From assembly GCA_014905825.1 (NCBI GenBank), contig JACGCN010000001.1, positions 434,001 to 498,000 of the forward strand: a stretch of 64,000 nt of DNA. Reading direction: 5' to 3'. The notes under the pieces are model-generated. The model was given only the letters and a program-made list of their open reading frames with translations, was not told the origin of the DNA and ran no database searches. The stretch is from Lyophyllum atratum (taxonomy: Eukaryota; Basidiomycota; Agaricomycetes; Agaricales; Lyophyllaceae). Of this stretch, positions 1 through 14,693 are shown piece after piece (position 1 is the stretch's first letter; every line of letters starts with the position of its first letter). The position numbers were made by a program, and so were the translations under genes.

Positions 1-3000
1 ATGAAGGGAGCCTATCCACTCATGGTAGATGCACGCGCATCAGAAGAATAGTGTACCGTACCTTAGCATGGCTCTGAAGCGGCCTTCCAGACTTCTTATC
101 GATATCAACTACTTTGCCGTCAGGATTGCTTGGTAGATAAACTCCGACGTCAACATTGATTTTAGCCATCTCTTCATCGATTTTCGCCTGCCACTCAGTC
201 AGAAAACGAGCGCGTAAGCACGTGATAAAACTTTTACCTTTTTCTCTGGCTTCGGCCTCTTAATGTAGGGCTTGAGTTTCCCAGAAATAGAAGTGACTTC
301 GTTGAAGAACGTGAATTCCCGATTGTAGAAGTCCCTGGCGTCGCCCGAGAGTGAATCCACCACTCTCTCTATCATGTCATCCAGACTTGGCTTCATAGGA
401 TCCTCCTGAATCAAGGTGAGAAGTGCTCGATAATGTTCACAGTTATACTCACGATTTCGGCTGAATCATCCTTGTAGCAATTGGCTTTCATGTTCCAGAT
501 AATTTGGTGGCAGAACAGTTGGGATATCTTTGCAGTCTCGAATATGAATCGGGCCACATAACCTAACTCCGGGGTAAGCTAGGATGCAATGGCCTAGATA
601 AAGACATACCAAGTTGGTCGTAGCGAAGGGCTTGAACGACTTGGGGAACAAAGAAGAATGTCAGTTCGACCGGATGTTGCTCCAGCACTCGATGCGCGTA
701 TTGGAGAACCAATGGGTCGTTGTTGTACCTGGGCTCGAAGAATGTGTTGGCGATGACCGGTGGAACAGGAGCCCAGAGGAGAAGATACTTGCTAGAGGTC
801 AGAAATGGCAGTGATTGGAGTGTGGCCATTACCTTCAGATCCCTGCGCACATGCGGATCCAGTCTGTCGCCAACGAAGTAGAGTAAGGCCTCTGGAACGT
901 CGAGAACTTCAAGAGGGCTTGAGCGGACCGCCTTGGTCACTTCATTGCGGACAGTAGGACTCTTAAATCGTTCTGGAAGGTGTACAACGATTGCGGGATC
1001 GATCTGCCACACGGTGCGGAGGACGCTAGGCCAGGAGGCCTATGCAAGTGTTAACTCCACAACCCAAAAGCAAAGAGTTTGAGATCACCTCAAGCATTGT
1101 CGAAGCAACAGTACCGATCTGGTCGCCACCTCGTTTAGGATCATTCGTCGGATTCGCCCAGACAGCCAATCTGGTCATTTCATTCTCTGTGAGGAGCCGT
1201 AAAGGCTGATTGATATTACGAAGCCTGTTCGAGTAATCTAAGGGAAAACAATAATTAGTGCGAAATCACGTCGGCTCAATTTACGCTCACAAGTGCCACG
1301 CGCTGGTAACTGTGCTGGGGATAAACTTGATATTTCGGTTGTGTCTCGGATCGTATCGGTTTGTAGACAAGATAGGAACTCCGCCAGAACTTTTACATCG
1401 GCGTCCACTTGAACGCGGTTGGCACCATATGACCATCTTCGGACCAAGTCAGGCGACGAAAAGTCAAAAATGTGTATGCTCTTACTGAGGGCGAACTGAG
1501 AACCAAGAGAAAGCCACAGAGTAGAGACTTTCTCGTAACAGGCTTTCCGAGTGTGGATCCAGATGAGAGCTCTTGAGGGTTTCAAATCCGAACAGAAGGA
1601 GGGAGAAGCGGGCTTCACGGGCCAAGGCATGAGTGCTAAATGCATGGGCCCATCAGAGACACATGAAGCATGAAGCGTGCGCGCCTACCTCAATAACCGA
1701 TGAGCAATTGCAGATCGTAATACCAAATGTTGAATGAGAAACATCATTTCCGGCCGACGATACCGGGCAGCTTGTAATCGGCTCAGAAGCATTTGAATAA
1801 CAAGCGCATGGGGAGTAAGCATGCGACGAGCATTTGCCGTTCCTCTGTCGATAATTTCCTTATCTGTAGGACTGTAACCGATTGGATGGTCAAAGGGATC
1901 ATCATAGCTGTAGTGGCGTAAGATATGTGATGTGCATTTCGTAAGAGTAAGAACACACTTGAGCGATGTCGAGAACAAGCCCCTCTCCTGTCTGATTGTG
2001 TCTGACCACGCAGATAAGACCTCCGTCATTAACGCGACTTCCACTCCGGGCTTTTCTGAGATGACCCAGGTCCATACTTCAATACCACCAGCTATCGCAG
2101 AGGGAGTGGCCACTTCGAAAGGTAATGCCACGAGATGGTGGAGGAGGTCATGGTCAGTCTAGGACACAGTAAGATAAGATGTGTGATCGCAACGAAGATA
2201 ACATTCACCTCCTCCAGGGATAATAGTGTTGCGGCAGACCGGAACAAGAGCCTTTTCAACTCCTGGACTGTGAGGGGGGTGTTCTTGTTGCGCACTTCCT
2301 CGGTAGTACGAGATAGTTTCGCCTTTAAAGCCTGTATTTCGGTCAAGGGAGCGGATTGAGGAGGCAATTTGTCTAGCTTGTCGGGGCCTATAGAGATGGA
2401 TTCATTGACACATACAGATACTGACTGCCTGGAGAGAACTGACCATGATGACACGCCAAACGAACTCCTGTCGCCTCACCTGCGAAGTAACTTTTGATAG
2501 CGATCTGGTTTGCAAGATTTTTCGCGCCGTCAGTTTTCCATTGCGAGAGATTAGCCAGGCAAGCTGTTAGATGCGGTGAACAACCGTCACTGCACGTTGG
2601 ATGAGGACTAACTGAGTTGGCGTTGTACGGGACCGATGGCCTTGCCAAAGTGCTCTGCAACTGAAGCGCCTAACTCTGAGGAATGACCCCCTGTAGTAGA
2701 TTGACTGGCGGCGATATATTTCTAGCGGTCGCCTTGAGTATAAACTATCGAAAGTGAGATTGTTTGCAAACCTGAAGTGTGGATTGTAGTTCAATCGGGG
2801 CACGCGCCAGAGCGAGTTCGAACCAACTATTGGCACTGCGATGTAATTGACCGAGAATCTCATTTCGCTTTTGATAATCATCGGTTAACTGCAGAGTAAT
2901 CCCAGCTCTCTCAGAGTGAAATTCATAAACAGGATTATACTGCAGGGAACGTGTGAATTGATGGCAGCACTGCATGGAAGAATGAAATACCTCGTCGAGG

Positions 3001-6000
3001 AACTCATTTTCGCAAGCTTGACGAAGCAATGTGAGGACTTCGAGGATCGCAAATACAAGTGGTGGGTCACACATGAGTGACGGGAAAGATGTTATCAGGC
3101 GATTCAGGTATTTGGAAGCAATATCTCTAGCTTTCTCGATCCGGTGGGTGCTGTAGACCAGAAGAGCACGCAGCTCCGACGAGAGATTGTTAGGCAACAT
3201 TTGTCGGGATGCTTGTGAGTTCAAGTCGTTGATACAGCCACGAATCACCTATTGTAGAGTCACATGAGGGTCCAGGGTCAAAATTCGATCATTGGCCCAC
3301 CTTCTCAGCGACTGATTCCATACAGGCAGAAAGCGTTGGATGTTTGTTGATACTTTCGTTTGTGAAATGTCCAACAAGGGACGATGTCAACCCCGCGGCA
3401 GATCTCATACTCTCCATATCGTGCATCGTGAGCACGAATATTATTTGACCAGATGAGAGGTAGCGAATATCTCCTGCACGCAAGGATATGTGTGCCGTCA
3501 AGGATGCTTTGTGTTTGGAAATTACCTGCTCATACAACGTCAAAACCTGAAGGGAATCATCTAAGGAAGAGTAGCACTTACAGTGTTGGCATACTCTTGG
3601 CGTATAACAGAATTATACTCGACATCGCTAGTCACAGAGTCATGAGATTCTTCGAGGACCATTGAAGGTGTTTTGACAGCGATATGAGACAGCGCAGGCT
3701 TCAGCCAGCCCATTGCATTGCCCTCTTTTTCTTTGTCGTGGGTAAAGTGGAAGAGGACACATAGGAACCACATGTTTCTGAATAGAGAGACGACTCCAGA
3801 AGAAGCATCTATGTGCGGATTGAAGTCATCGTGGGCAAGTAAAGCATCGATCGGGAGGAGAAGAGAGGCCAATTGTTCAATCATGTCGTCCGTCTATGCA
3901 AGTAATGAGATTTGGATAATGTAAAGAAACGAACCAACGTACCTTGACGTGATGGTTTGTGATCTTGAGATTCTGTATCGCGACACCTTTGTCAGCGAAG
4001 AGTGTCAACAACTCGACGAGGTATGTTTCATAGAGTTCTGGTCTTCGATGCAATTCCTGCGCAAGTCTGGTTTGGGCCGCGAGTACCTAGATATCGATGT
4101 TAAAAAGCCATGCAATCTGGATCGTTCATGAGTACCATATTGTTGGAGAAACGCGGATCATCTGGGTTTGCCGAACGGTTGATGGCAGAGAAAACTCGTA
4201 TGATATCGATGAACGCGCTTTGTGGAGCCGAGAGGGCGAGATCGACCAAGTTGTAGGCGATTGCAGCCTCAACGGTTGGTTCTGCAGACCTTAGTCTTTG
4301 AAGGAGCATTGAAATAGTAAGTCGCGTAACCTGATGAACTAACTCAGATGACGTGGCACTAAGTGCTGGATATACGCACCTCCTCCTTGCGGAACTCAAG
4401 GGCCAGTCGAGTCACAACGGATATTGTGCTGATGCCAACAAGCCTTTTCTCGTCCTCCGAAAGGCCGCGCAAGCCAGTTTCGAGTAGACTTTCATGCTCG
4501 TGCGAACCATAGATTGAATCATTGCCCAATTCCGAGCTGTTTGAATTGCCATATATGTCTTTGCTTGTGGCAGCGATATAGTTGAGGAGGGAATACATGT
4601 TCGACATGATAAGATCCTCCCCAGGTGCCAGCTATTTGGTCTAAGTAAAGGGCAGAGGTATGCGTCAAATGGACTTACTCGAATACAGTGTGCTAAACAT
4701 TTTGCGGCGGCTACCAAGGGAGGAGGGGCGCGGCTTTCTGAAGCGAACTCGAATTCGAAGATAGGTAGAGGGGATGTAACAAAGCGACGAAGATGCATAG
4801 CCATTTTGGGAGCGATCTCCGGGAAGCTAACACTTCTTAACTTGACGTACTTTGGACATATGGGATGAGCCATACCTTTGAACCAGGACGGTGGTGGCCT
4901 TGAGCGCCGCTTCTTGAACCAGGTTGTCTGATATGGGTGACTCGTCGCTCAAGAGTAACAGCAGCCTGGAAAACAATTTCTCGTCCAATTCTTGAAGCGC
5001 GACTGAGCAGATAGAGGCTAATTTCTAGCGTGGAACACAGTTCGTTCAATCCGTAACGTGAATATGAAAGTTAAACTGACCAGACTCTCGGACATCGTTT
5101 CCCAAGCATACGTATCAAGCGACGGTTCCGTGTCCATCTCCTCTATTTGCACCAAAAGATCTGTGAAACATTGCATGGCGTATTTCACCGTCATCTTTAG
5201 CGTCTGCCGAATGTTTTCGTCCTTAATGTCGCAGGGGACCGCTGCCTTACGCATGAGCGATAGCCAGGCCTTGTTAGCCGCTTCAGCCTCACTAACGATG
5301 CCGGAAGCCGTCGTCTGCGGAGGTGCGAGAGCCTGAGCAAGGACTGTCCACTGAGTTTCTATGACACAACAAACAATGAAATATCCACTGAGAGGCCGTC
5401 CTTGGGTGACATAACGAGATACAAAAGTCTGAACAAAACGCAGGGTATCCGCTTCTGCGTCTTCCTTTTGTATGATTTCAACCAATAGGTGATTCAGGCG
5501 ATCGACGATGGAGGGAGAGCATAGCTCGTTCATATGCGTGGCGAGTCGTTCCCACTGTTCAACAGTCCACGCGAACGAGATAGAACTGATCGCGCGATAC
5601 AAGCCATGAATTGCAGGTGTCAATTGCGTCAGGACAGAGAGCGCTAGAGACGAGCTCAGCAGAAATCAAGATGCATAACTGAGTCTCCTCACAATCGCTG
5701 TTCTTGATTTGCTCAACAATTTGAGATAGAAAGAAGCATATGGCAGAGGTGGCCCTCTCTGTGTACTGTAGGTGTGAACTTGACAAACGAAGAAGCGCAA
5801 AGACTGTGGAATAGACGAGCTGATCGGGTAAAGACCAGTCTAGATAGAATGTTGGGTCAATAGGCGAAAGTTAGCGAGTCAGATGAAAGCTAACCTTGCC
5901 AGGACAGACACTTGTCGAACTCTATGAATGGCACGTCATTTAGAACATCCAGTAATGCCGGCATCAGGACATCGATGGTGTCTTTGATGTGGTCATCCGG

Positions 6001-6354
6001 AAAATTGACTACGAGCTCTCCAAATGCAATGTTGCAATGGACACGAGAAGCGGACTGCGCAATTGTTGAGTCTATTGGACGAACAAGTATATAACGCGTT
6101 GCACAGCTTACCATGAATACCCGGGGGACTTCCAAATTCTCTCCTCCTTCAACCTCCTTGACTTCATCAGCAGCGTCTGCTCTAGTCTGTACCTTGGCAG
6201 TAATGAGGGCTTGAACGTGGATGATATCATCCTTAGATTCGCCAGGGTTTGACGCGATATCAGACAAGATTCGCTGATGTATATTGAGCTCTAGGCTAAT
6301 AGTAAATTAGCTGGGACATCCAGTCAAGAAAGTTCATACGACTCACCAGTCCAT
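1..6354 (-). CDS. STT4: Phosphatidylinositol 4-kinase alpha (Stt4), N-terminal part, runs off the left edge
   Basis: The family makes PI4P from phosphatidylinositol at the plasma membrane. Translated minus-strand exons match its long helical N-terminal region. Seen in order: ELNIHQRILSDIA at the extreme N-terminus; PFEVATPSAIAGGIEVWTW and the following EKPGVEVALMTE near 2130-2000; RMLTPHALVIQMLLSRLQAA near 1830-1750; and FFNEVTSISGKLKPYIKRPK near 320-240, followed across an intron by VDVGVYLPSNPDGKVVDIDK near 170-100. The kinase catalytic domain lies beyond base 1, so this is a partial gene, not a truncated one. Start: ATGGACTG at 6354-6347 is followed by a GTGAGT intron (6346-6296) and continues as CCTAGAGCTC, giving MDCLELNIHQ, which fits the family start. 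There are many short introns. It is divergent from the gene at 6558, sharing about 200 bp. Confidence 0.9.
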
Positions 6355-6557
6355 ACTGCTCTTAACGGTGAAGACCAGGTAGAGGAAGTAGAGGACAGCG
6401 TCCAAAGATTTGTTGTGGAAGCTCCAAGCAAACAACTCATTGCACGTGAAATTCACATGATCAATTAAGAACGCGGTGACGGGGACGCGGGGCGCGATCC
6501 TTGATCCTCAACTTCAAGCGACACTCTTCCTATTCGATATACCTAAAGAGGGTGAAG
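6355..6557. promoter_or_regulatory. Shared divergent promoter region, STT4 / unknown 212-aa gene
   Basis: This 203-bp gap separates the start codons of two head-to-head genes, so it must carry both promoters and both 5' leaders unless the leaders overlap the opposite gene. I see no named factor site. It is called from gene layout only. Confidence 0.4.
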
Positions 6558-7541
6558 ATGGTGAAATCTCCGAGTTAGTTTCTTTTCTTTCTTCAGTTTC
6601 TCAGGTATTACTACTACCAGCTTCGCGTTGCAGAACGTCCACCCCCACGCCAATCCTCGAGACCAGTGCGCGTCGCAGCTCCCGTGAGATTTGAGCTTGA
6701 GAACGACGAGGAAATATTCGATGAGATTCAAAGTGCGGCAGATGATGCCCAGCCGCAGTTTGAAGGAGATGTTACGAGAATTCTGAAGGAACACCATGGT
6801 AAGTCCTGTCTTTTCTACAGTTTATCTCCTTTGTTTTGCTGAGCTACGTAGAATATCAAGCAAAAAAGACATCCGCTCGATCGACTACATTCCAGACACA
6901 GAAGAAGGCCATATATGCAGCAGCGCGCAAAAATGCCCAAGAGGTTGCAACGTCAGGGATCGCGTACCTGTGAACTCCTCTACTTAGGCTGCATTCCTAC
7001 TTCATTTCCCTGTCTAACTCTTGATACAGTGAGAATGCAAGGGCAAAAATCCAGGAGCTGAAAGGCCGAGAGGTGTCCCATGAGAAGGTCTTTAGCAACT
7101 TCCAACAGTTATGCGTGGCTCAAGAGGTTTGATGAGGGGTCTTGTGTTGAGCTCTTATCCATTCCTCACTCCTTACCCGCATAGGAATCAATCGATTCCC
7201 TTTTGTCCGTATACTCTCCCCTCTTAGATGAGCTGGCACCGCGGCGCTCCGATCAGGCTAATGCTGCAAGCGAGATGGGTGGGTATTGCTTTATGCTCAT
7301 AAGAACTTCGTTGAGCTGACCTTCTGGGCTGCCAGTTCGCAAAAATCCTATTCGACGGGAGGCTGCGCTCAAGAAATTCTCGAAGAATGCCCGAGCGCAT
7401 GTTGAAGAAGCTCGCGAGAATGAACGGGTGCGCATACAACGCGTTGTATTGATGTGTACAGCTCTGTTTGACACCGCTGACCAGGCTGCCACTGATGCTT
7501 CCGCACTAATCAAGCACTACAAGAACCTGCTGTGCGCTTGA
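6558..7541 (+). CDS. Conserved-looking hypothetical protein, about 212 aa, helical
   Basis: I do not recognise this gene. Seven exons join in one frame: 6558-6573, 6634-6798, 6852-6969, 7030-7126, 7185-7278, 7336-7427 and 7485-7541, all with GT-AG introns, giving about 212 residues from MVKSPKRPPP to HYKNLLCA. The first 25 residues are proline- and arginine-rich. Next comes an acidic stretch (ELENDEEIFDEIQSAADD), then a long charged helical middle rich in Ala, Lys and Glu that could form a coiled coil. There is no signal peptide, membrane segment or catalytic motif. Seven exons that all keep frame argue that it is a real gene. Its divergence from STT4 suggests shared expression but says nothing firm about function. 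A small chromatin, kinetochore or cytoskeletal adaptor would fit the composition, but that is a guess. Confidence 0.65.
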
Positions 7542-7733
7542 CACCTTTAGATTGCTCGATTTTTTTTTGCCGCTTCCTCGTCCAACATATGTCCTTAATG
7601 CCTGTCAACGACATCTCATGGATCCAGGTAGTGTGTAGCCTGTGTTTGATTCCGTACATGTACAGTCTGAATGATATTAGAAGCTAACGGGTAACAATGT
7701 TATCACCCCTACTGGCCATAACAGAGCAAGGTG

Positions 7734-9152
<1,419 letters not shown>

Positions 9153-9345
9153 GGTAGGCCAACCCCCACCAGTCATTCGAGAGCTACCCAGATGTCGTGG
9201 TCAGAAAGGAGTGTTGTCGGTTGGTTGCCGGCATCGGCTTGGCAATGGCTAGTCACCGACTTCCGGAATAAGGAAACTGGAAATAAACAACTCTGCCATA
9301 ACTCTGACCTCAGCCTCCGCGTCTGGGTCGGAGTCGTCCTTAACA

Positions 9346-9924
9346 ATGGCAATTTTTGGTCTATGGGTATGTTTCTGCTTGTGGCCGCCATAGAGCGTCC
9401 TCTGATCATACTCAGGTCATCAATAAAGCAGGAGGACTCGTTTATCATCGCAATTTCGCAGGTCCCCAGACTTTTCAGGCATCCGTGGCCATTGCCTGAC
9501 AACTTCTCGTTATAGAGGGCCTGGCTCACCTCACCTCAAACGAATATCTAGTTCTCGCTGGAACTCTTCATGGTATCCATGCAATCACAAGTCGCTTGTC
9601 GCCAACAGGGCCCAGCTCTGGAGCTGAGGTGATAGAGGGCGAAACGTTCAAGATCACGATCTTGCTCACAGCAACGGGTGCGTGTGCTTTGGTCTCACTT
9701 TGGTGTTTCTTCTAAAGACTCTATATCAAATCTCGATAGGAACGAAGTTCGTTCTCACTACTTCATTGACTGATACCTCGGCGGATATCATTCTGCAGAA
9801 GGTCTATGAGATTTTTGCGGATGCAGTCATGAAAAATCCATTTCACACACCTGAAATGCCAATCCGTAGTGAAGGCTTTGATACCCGTATTACAACCCTG
9901 ATAGGGAATGGCCAAGGAACTTGA
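9346..9924 (+). CDS. TRS23: TRAPP complex subunit Trs23 / TRAPPC4
   Basis: TRAPP is the guanine nucleotide exchange factor for Ypt1/Rab1 in ER-Golgi traffic, and this longin-fold subunit is part of its core. Four exons: 9346-9366 (only MAIFGLW), 9416-9461, 9516-9677 and 9740-9924. The joined protein reads VINKAGGLVYHRNFA, then LTSNEYLVLAGTLHGIHAIT, SRLSPTGPSSGAEVIEG, GTKFVLTTSL and a C-terminal KNPFHTPEMPIRSEGFD, all family hallmarks. Length is about 137 aa, close to the compact core of the family. The first exon is 21 nt, so automatic annotation may miss the start. It is divergent from the glutaminyl cyclase, with 193 bp between ATGs. Confidence 0.92.
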
Positions 9925-10383
9925 AGAATTGTATTCACAGAAGTCGGCAGCATACTCACTTCACGCGCGCCTATATCCTCAGCCGGGGATCATTCTCTTG
10001 CGCATGCTCACCAGAACCCTTCCACATATCAGTGCCGATCATTTCGACTGCAATGTTCATCCCCGTCGTTCGATTCCGCTTCGCACCTGTTACTGTTGGT
10101 TTGGGGTTCGACCGGCCTCTGTAAACGGAAAGGGCGCTTATATCCACTTAGTTTGACTCAGTATTTACTGCCCGAAAAGTAAGGTCATTGTCGGTCCTCG
10201 AGGCCTATAGCTACTGCCGGTGCAAGAACTGACTGACTCGCGGTTTCCGTGGTCCAAGAATAGCATGTAAAATGCGTCAGGTGACTTCTTATTCAACGCG
10301 TCGCGCTTTTGGACGTAACCATTTTTCTCTTCAACGTCCATGCTCGTGCTTCACTAACGTTCCAAACGCGTCTTTCTTTCACC

Positions 10384-13300
10384 ATGCAAGCTCAGGCTAC
10401 CCGGACCAATGTACAGTCTATCACAGCAGCCCAGAGTCTCGCTGCTGTGCAAACCATGCTGAGGGCTGGGTTGGGATGCATCACATATCTGAGGTGAGCC
10501 ATGCTTCCTAATGATAACGCTTATATTTTCTCATCGACGTGTATAGGGATCTGCTGCCCGAAGAAAACTTCATGCAAAGTCACTCTCATATCTTTGGTAT
10601 CTTAAGTCCTCCTCGTCTTAACACTCCATCAGGTCATCTCGTGGCCGATGAAGAATCCCTTTCGTACCAAGGATCGGATGCTAGCTTCTCATCTACGAGT
10701 AGCAAGCAAAGCAGAACGAGTGGCTTCAAAATAACAGTAAGGTCCTCAAGTCGTAGGTCGTTCGGCATCTGATATACAATTCAAGACGATGACGCGTGGG
10801 TACTCCGACGAGGGGGACAAGATCCTGAACTATCTGGTATGTCAGATAAGATATAGCCTTGTCAATCTTTCATCATCACAGCATATAGGAATCTGGCATA
10901 TTTGACGCTTTGCAAAAAGAATACCTTCGGAGTTTCATCTTCGCCATCTATCTTGTAAGTCGTCAAGTGATTTCGATGAAACCGCACCGACTTCCTCCTA
11001 ATTACAGGATAAAAATGATCCAAGCAAGTGAGTGCGCATATATGTACGAAATACGAGCCAATCAACCTTCGCCATGTCCAGCATCGTCGAAGCCTATACT
11101 TTTAATTTTCAAGTATCACCCCCTTGCTTACTCTCCTTTGATCCAAGTTAACTAGTCCGATAGTACCACACGTTAGCAGGGACTGATATTAGGGTGCCTA
11201 TCATGACCCTCGGTGACGGTCTGCAAAAGATGAATTTGAAGGATAAAACTCGGAAGGGAGACAACCCGATAACCGAGGCTGCGAAGAAAGGGAAGGCTCC
11301 AACTCTCTTGGACGTGAAAAAGAGTGTGAAAGTTTGTATATTTCTCCGGAGTTCAAAGCGTGAATAATTGATTTGAGTGACACCTTACAGGCTCTCCTCA
11401 AGACACTAATACAAGCCACGACACAGATGGACGTCTTGCCCAGCAAGTGACTTTCATTACTGGACGTAGTCTTTATCTGACTATCAATCATGCTAGAACG
11501 CCGATTCGCCACTTTCAAGCTCTTTTACACCGACAAGGCTCCCGCTAACTATGAACCACCGCATTTTCTAGCAGGCGACGAGGAGAAGGATAAATGGTTT
11601 TTTATGACTCACGATTTGGACGAAATCCCTGACAAATGGAGCATCGGAAAGTTGGACACAGGTCATCATATGTAAGTGCATCGCCCCCGTCCTTGCCATC
11701 CTAACTAAATTGCATATAGCGTTAACCTGAGCGTCACTTCTATCGCGACTTACCTCCCTTCATCCACTCAAAACAATAATGCTGCATTTGGCGGAACTGC
11801 GTTGCGAGCACCCATGCCCCCGAATCTCACGCCAATCGAAGAGGCCAGGCTTCGCGCAGCGCAAGCTGAACAGCAGATCGTGGACGCCCAAGAAAGGAAT
11901 GTCGTGTGGTCCGGAGAGAACGCTGTCGAACTCGTTGACCTCGACGCGGTGGGAGATGATGATCCGGACTACGTTCGGCTACATGACGGCTCTTACAAGA
12001 GAGTGGCAAGTGATGGATCGGGAAACTTAGTGCCCAGCGGTATCAGAAATCCTGAAACCGGTAACATCGATCCTTTGACTGGCCCCATGGACATCGAAGA
12101 AAAACATTTTGGCGGAGTTTCGGAGACGGTGCCTACTAGGCTTGACGAATTGGTGAGCCATCTCAAGGCATTAACTTGATATATTTGTTGAATATGTTTC
12201 TAGAACCTGGATAGGGTGGTCGAAAGATCTAATATCGAGCAGACGCAAGCTATCGAAGAGTTTACACAAGATGTCACTTTGCCTCCACCCACCCTGAAGA
12301 ATCATTCTCCTTCCTCGAGTTTAACTACGGATAGCGTTTTCGATTCTGGTCATCGCAAATCCAGCTGGGCATCCCCAGCCATGTCCCCCATCACGAGCGC
12401 AATCTCTAGTCAAGGAAGTGATACGGACATGGAGATGCTCAAAGACCTGCAAGTCGAAACACTTATCGAGGATGTAGAAGCGCTTGGTAATGGTCCACAC
12501 TATCAAGCTATGCCATCTGCTCACGGCGCTCTCTCAGATATGGAGACCCAGATGGAATCCATTGAATCATACGGGCAAGAAGTTGCCCATAAGGCGACCG
12601 ACCTAGGCAAAATTACCCCCAAGCGCAACCACTCGAGAAAGCCGAAGTCCATTGCAGATAACGGTGTCGAGTGCGAATGTGGGATATCTGTATGACCATT
12701 TTTCTAGCCGTGCAACTCCCTCCAACAACTGAAAAATAACGCGATGCAGATTGAAGATGAAAGTTGCTTTTGCGAGGGTGGTTGTGACAGGTGGTATCAC
12801 ATCTGGTGAGTGCAATCATCCAATATTGAGACATCTCTCTATACTGATTACTTCGTAGGTGCATGGGGTACAGACAAAGAATTTAGCTGCCGTTTTTCTC
12901 TAATTCCTTCACTCAGGTATCATTCTGTCAAGGATCCCCGCATGCCCCCGGAGTTTTTCTGTTTCTCATGTCGCCTTCAAGCCGATCCATTCTGGCCGCT
13001 GATCAAAGTCGACCTCTACCCCATCATGTTGTCCAGGTTCCAAGACCTTGCACTCTTTAGGCACTGGTTTGAGATTCTTGATGGGATACCATGCTAATGA
13101 TATGTTGGGTACAGACGAGCTATCAAGACCGTTGAAGCACATCACTTCGAAACGCTCACGGAGTTCGCTAAAGCAAATGGTAATGCCCTCCTCAGCCCGA
13201 CAATGCCTCGTCTGATTTCGCGTGGTGCTAGGTGGCAGGCTTGATCTAGCCCGTCAGCTATTCAAAAGGCTAGAGATAGAAGGTGAGCCTACAAAATTGC

Positions 13301-13858
13301 ATTAGTGATCACACTCATCCCTTCCAGGGTTTATAATTGAACAATCTACTACCCTCGACGACCTCGACGACCTCGGATTCCCGCAAACACGCACCAGGAG
13401 CTTGAAAGGTGGACGAAAAACGAAGGGCAAGCAACCCAAGAACAGGAAAAATATGCAGAAGCCAAAGTACAGATTCAACCGCGAGGTATTGCGAAGCGTG
13501 CAATACTCCGACTACTTCAACCCAGACCCTAACGTCGAAGGTCGTATATTGAAAATCACGGAACTGGTGTGTTGCTTGCATGTACAGACATGACCACCTC
13601 ACACAACCTGCACAGACATCCCACCTGAAGTCCCGCCCCAAAGCTCCGAACACTGATATCTCGAAGACTGCAGCTCTACACCTCGCGCAGATCCCATTGG
13701 AAGGACCCGAGAGTGAAACTCAAACGCAAGCGGAGACGCAAATGGTCCCATCTGACTCTGGACTGAAACGACGCAACCCAGCGGACGATGACGGCACCCC
13801 GAAGGCGAAAAAGAAGATCAAGATATCCGTCACTCATGGTTTGGATCTGGCTGAATGA
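10384..13858 (+). CDS. HOP1: Meiosis-specific HORMA-domain protein Hop1 with PHD finger
   Basis: Hop1 builds the meiotic chromosome axis and promotes interhomolog recombination. The HORMA domain fills the first third: AAQSLAAVQTMLRAGLGCIT, GDKILNYLESGIFDALQKEY, AYTFNFQYH, MTLGDGLQKMNLKDKTRKGD and RRFATFKLFYTDKAP. A long acidic, Ser/Thr-rich linker follows. Near 12670-13000 four exons make a PHD finger with zinc-ligand pattern CECG, CFCEGGC, WYHIWC and CFSC. After it, TVEAHHFETLTEFAKAN and LDLARQLFKRLEIEGF resemble the winged helix seen in fungal Hop1 chromatin-binding regions. The C-terminus is basic (KKKIKI) and could hold a closure motif. There are about a dozen introns. The start is the first ATG leading into the HORMA frame. 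The identity rests on the HORMA-plus-PHD order and is strong. Confidence 0.92.
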
Positions 13859-14693
13859 TCATGTCTTCATGGACTCTTGACTGTTTCTGCTTTTGATGAC
13901 TCTTACTCTGGATTCGTGCTATTCTGCAACTCGTTACCTGGATGTTCTCTTTGCTCTGTCGGACTTGAATCTTTTTTTCTCGGAACGAAGCTGTATCAAT
14001 CGGATGTCTGGAGATGGAACGGCTACAAACTAACTGGACGACATGCTTATGGTACTTTTTCATTGTTCAATTGTTCATGTGTAGCTATAGCCTTCTGTAG
14101 ACGTACTTAGCAAATGTCTGTGGCATAATTTGCTGGAGCTCGTCGAACGTCCTCAAAGTATCGTGCCGGGGCTTTAATGGACGTGTTTGTCCTTGCTTAC
14201 CAAAAGCCTACCCTGAAGAGCGTTAATAAAATTTCATTTTCGACGACTGCTTGTGTATCCCCTCCTGGTCTTTCAACTTGTCAGGCAAGTTCTCTACGGC
14301 TGATGAACAACATCGGGAGGTCCTCGCAGGAGATGAAGTAATGGTGCAAGGCATAGACTACACCTCCGTATCTCCCGTCTGCATGCGTATCACAGCAGTA
14401 TGGGCTCGTTAGAGTGGTGTACATTTTATTCCAATGAACTTGTATTTTCCGATCCCACATTGGACGCGTTCCGAATGACTATCTTGCCAATGATGTCGAA
14501 CCCCTCGAGCGAACTACACATTGAGAGCAGGTTTTGAATGGGATGATCGTATGAACGCGTGGCCATGTGTTCATTCAAGTCTGAACGATCTAGATAAATC
14601 CATTTCCAACTCCGGAATCGTTACCAATATCCATCTGCCAGTGCTCCAGCATTCCTTGCAGGTCCTTTGTACCTCGTCCTCATCTCCAGAACC
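13859..14693. other. Intergenic stretch between HOP1 and DOA1, no gene seen
   Basis: These 835 bp hold only short frames without splice-supported continuation. Part must be the HOP1 3' end and part the DOA1 promoter. An AATAAA-like string lies near 14225. I see nothing else. Confidence 0.5.

Noticed and set aside
9173..9529. Open frames on both strands over the start of TRS23 (107 and 118 codons).
   Set aside because: They are in other phases than the splice-supported Trs23 exons, which match the family closely.
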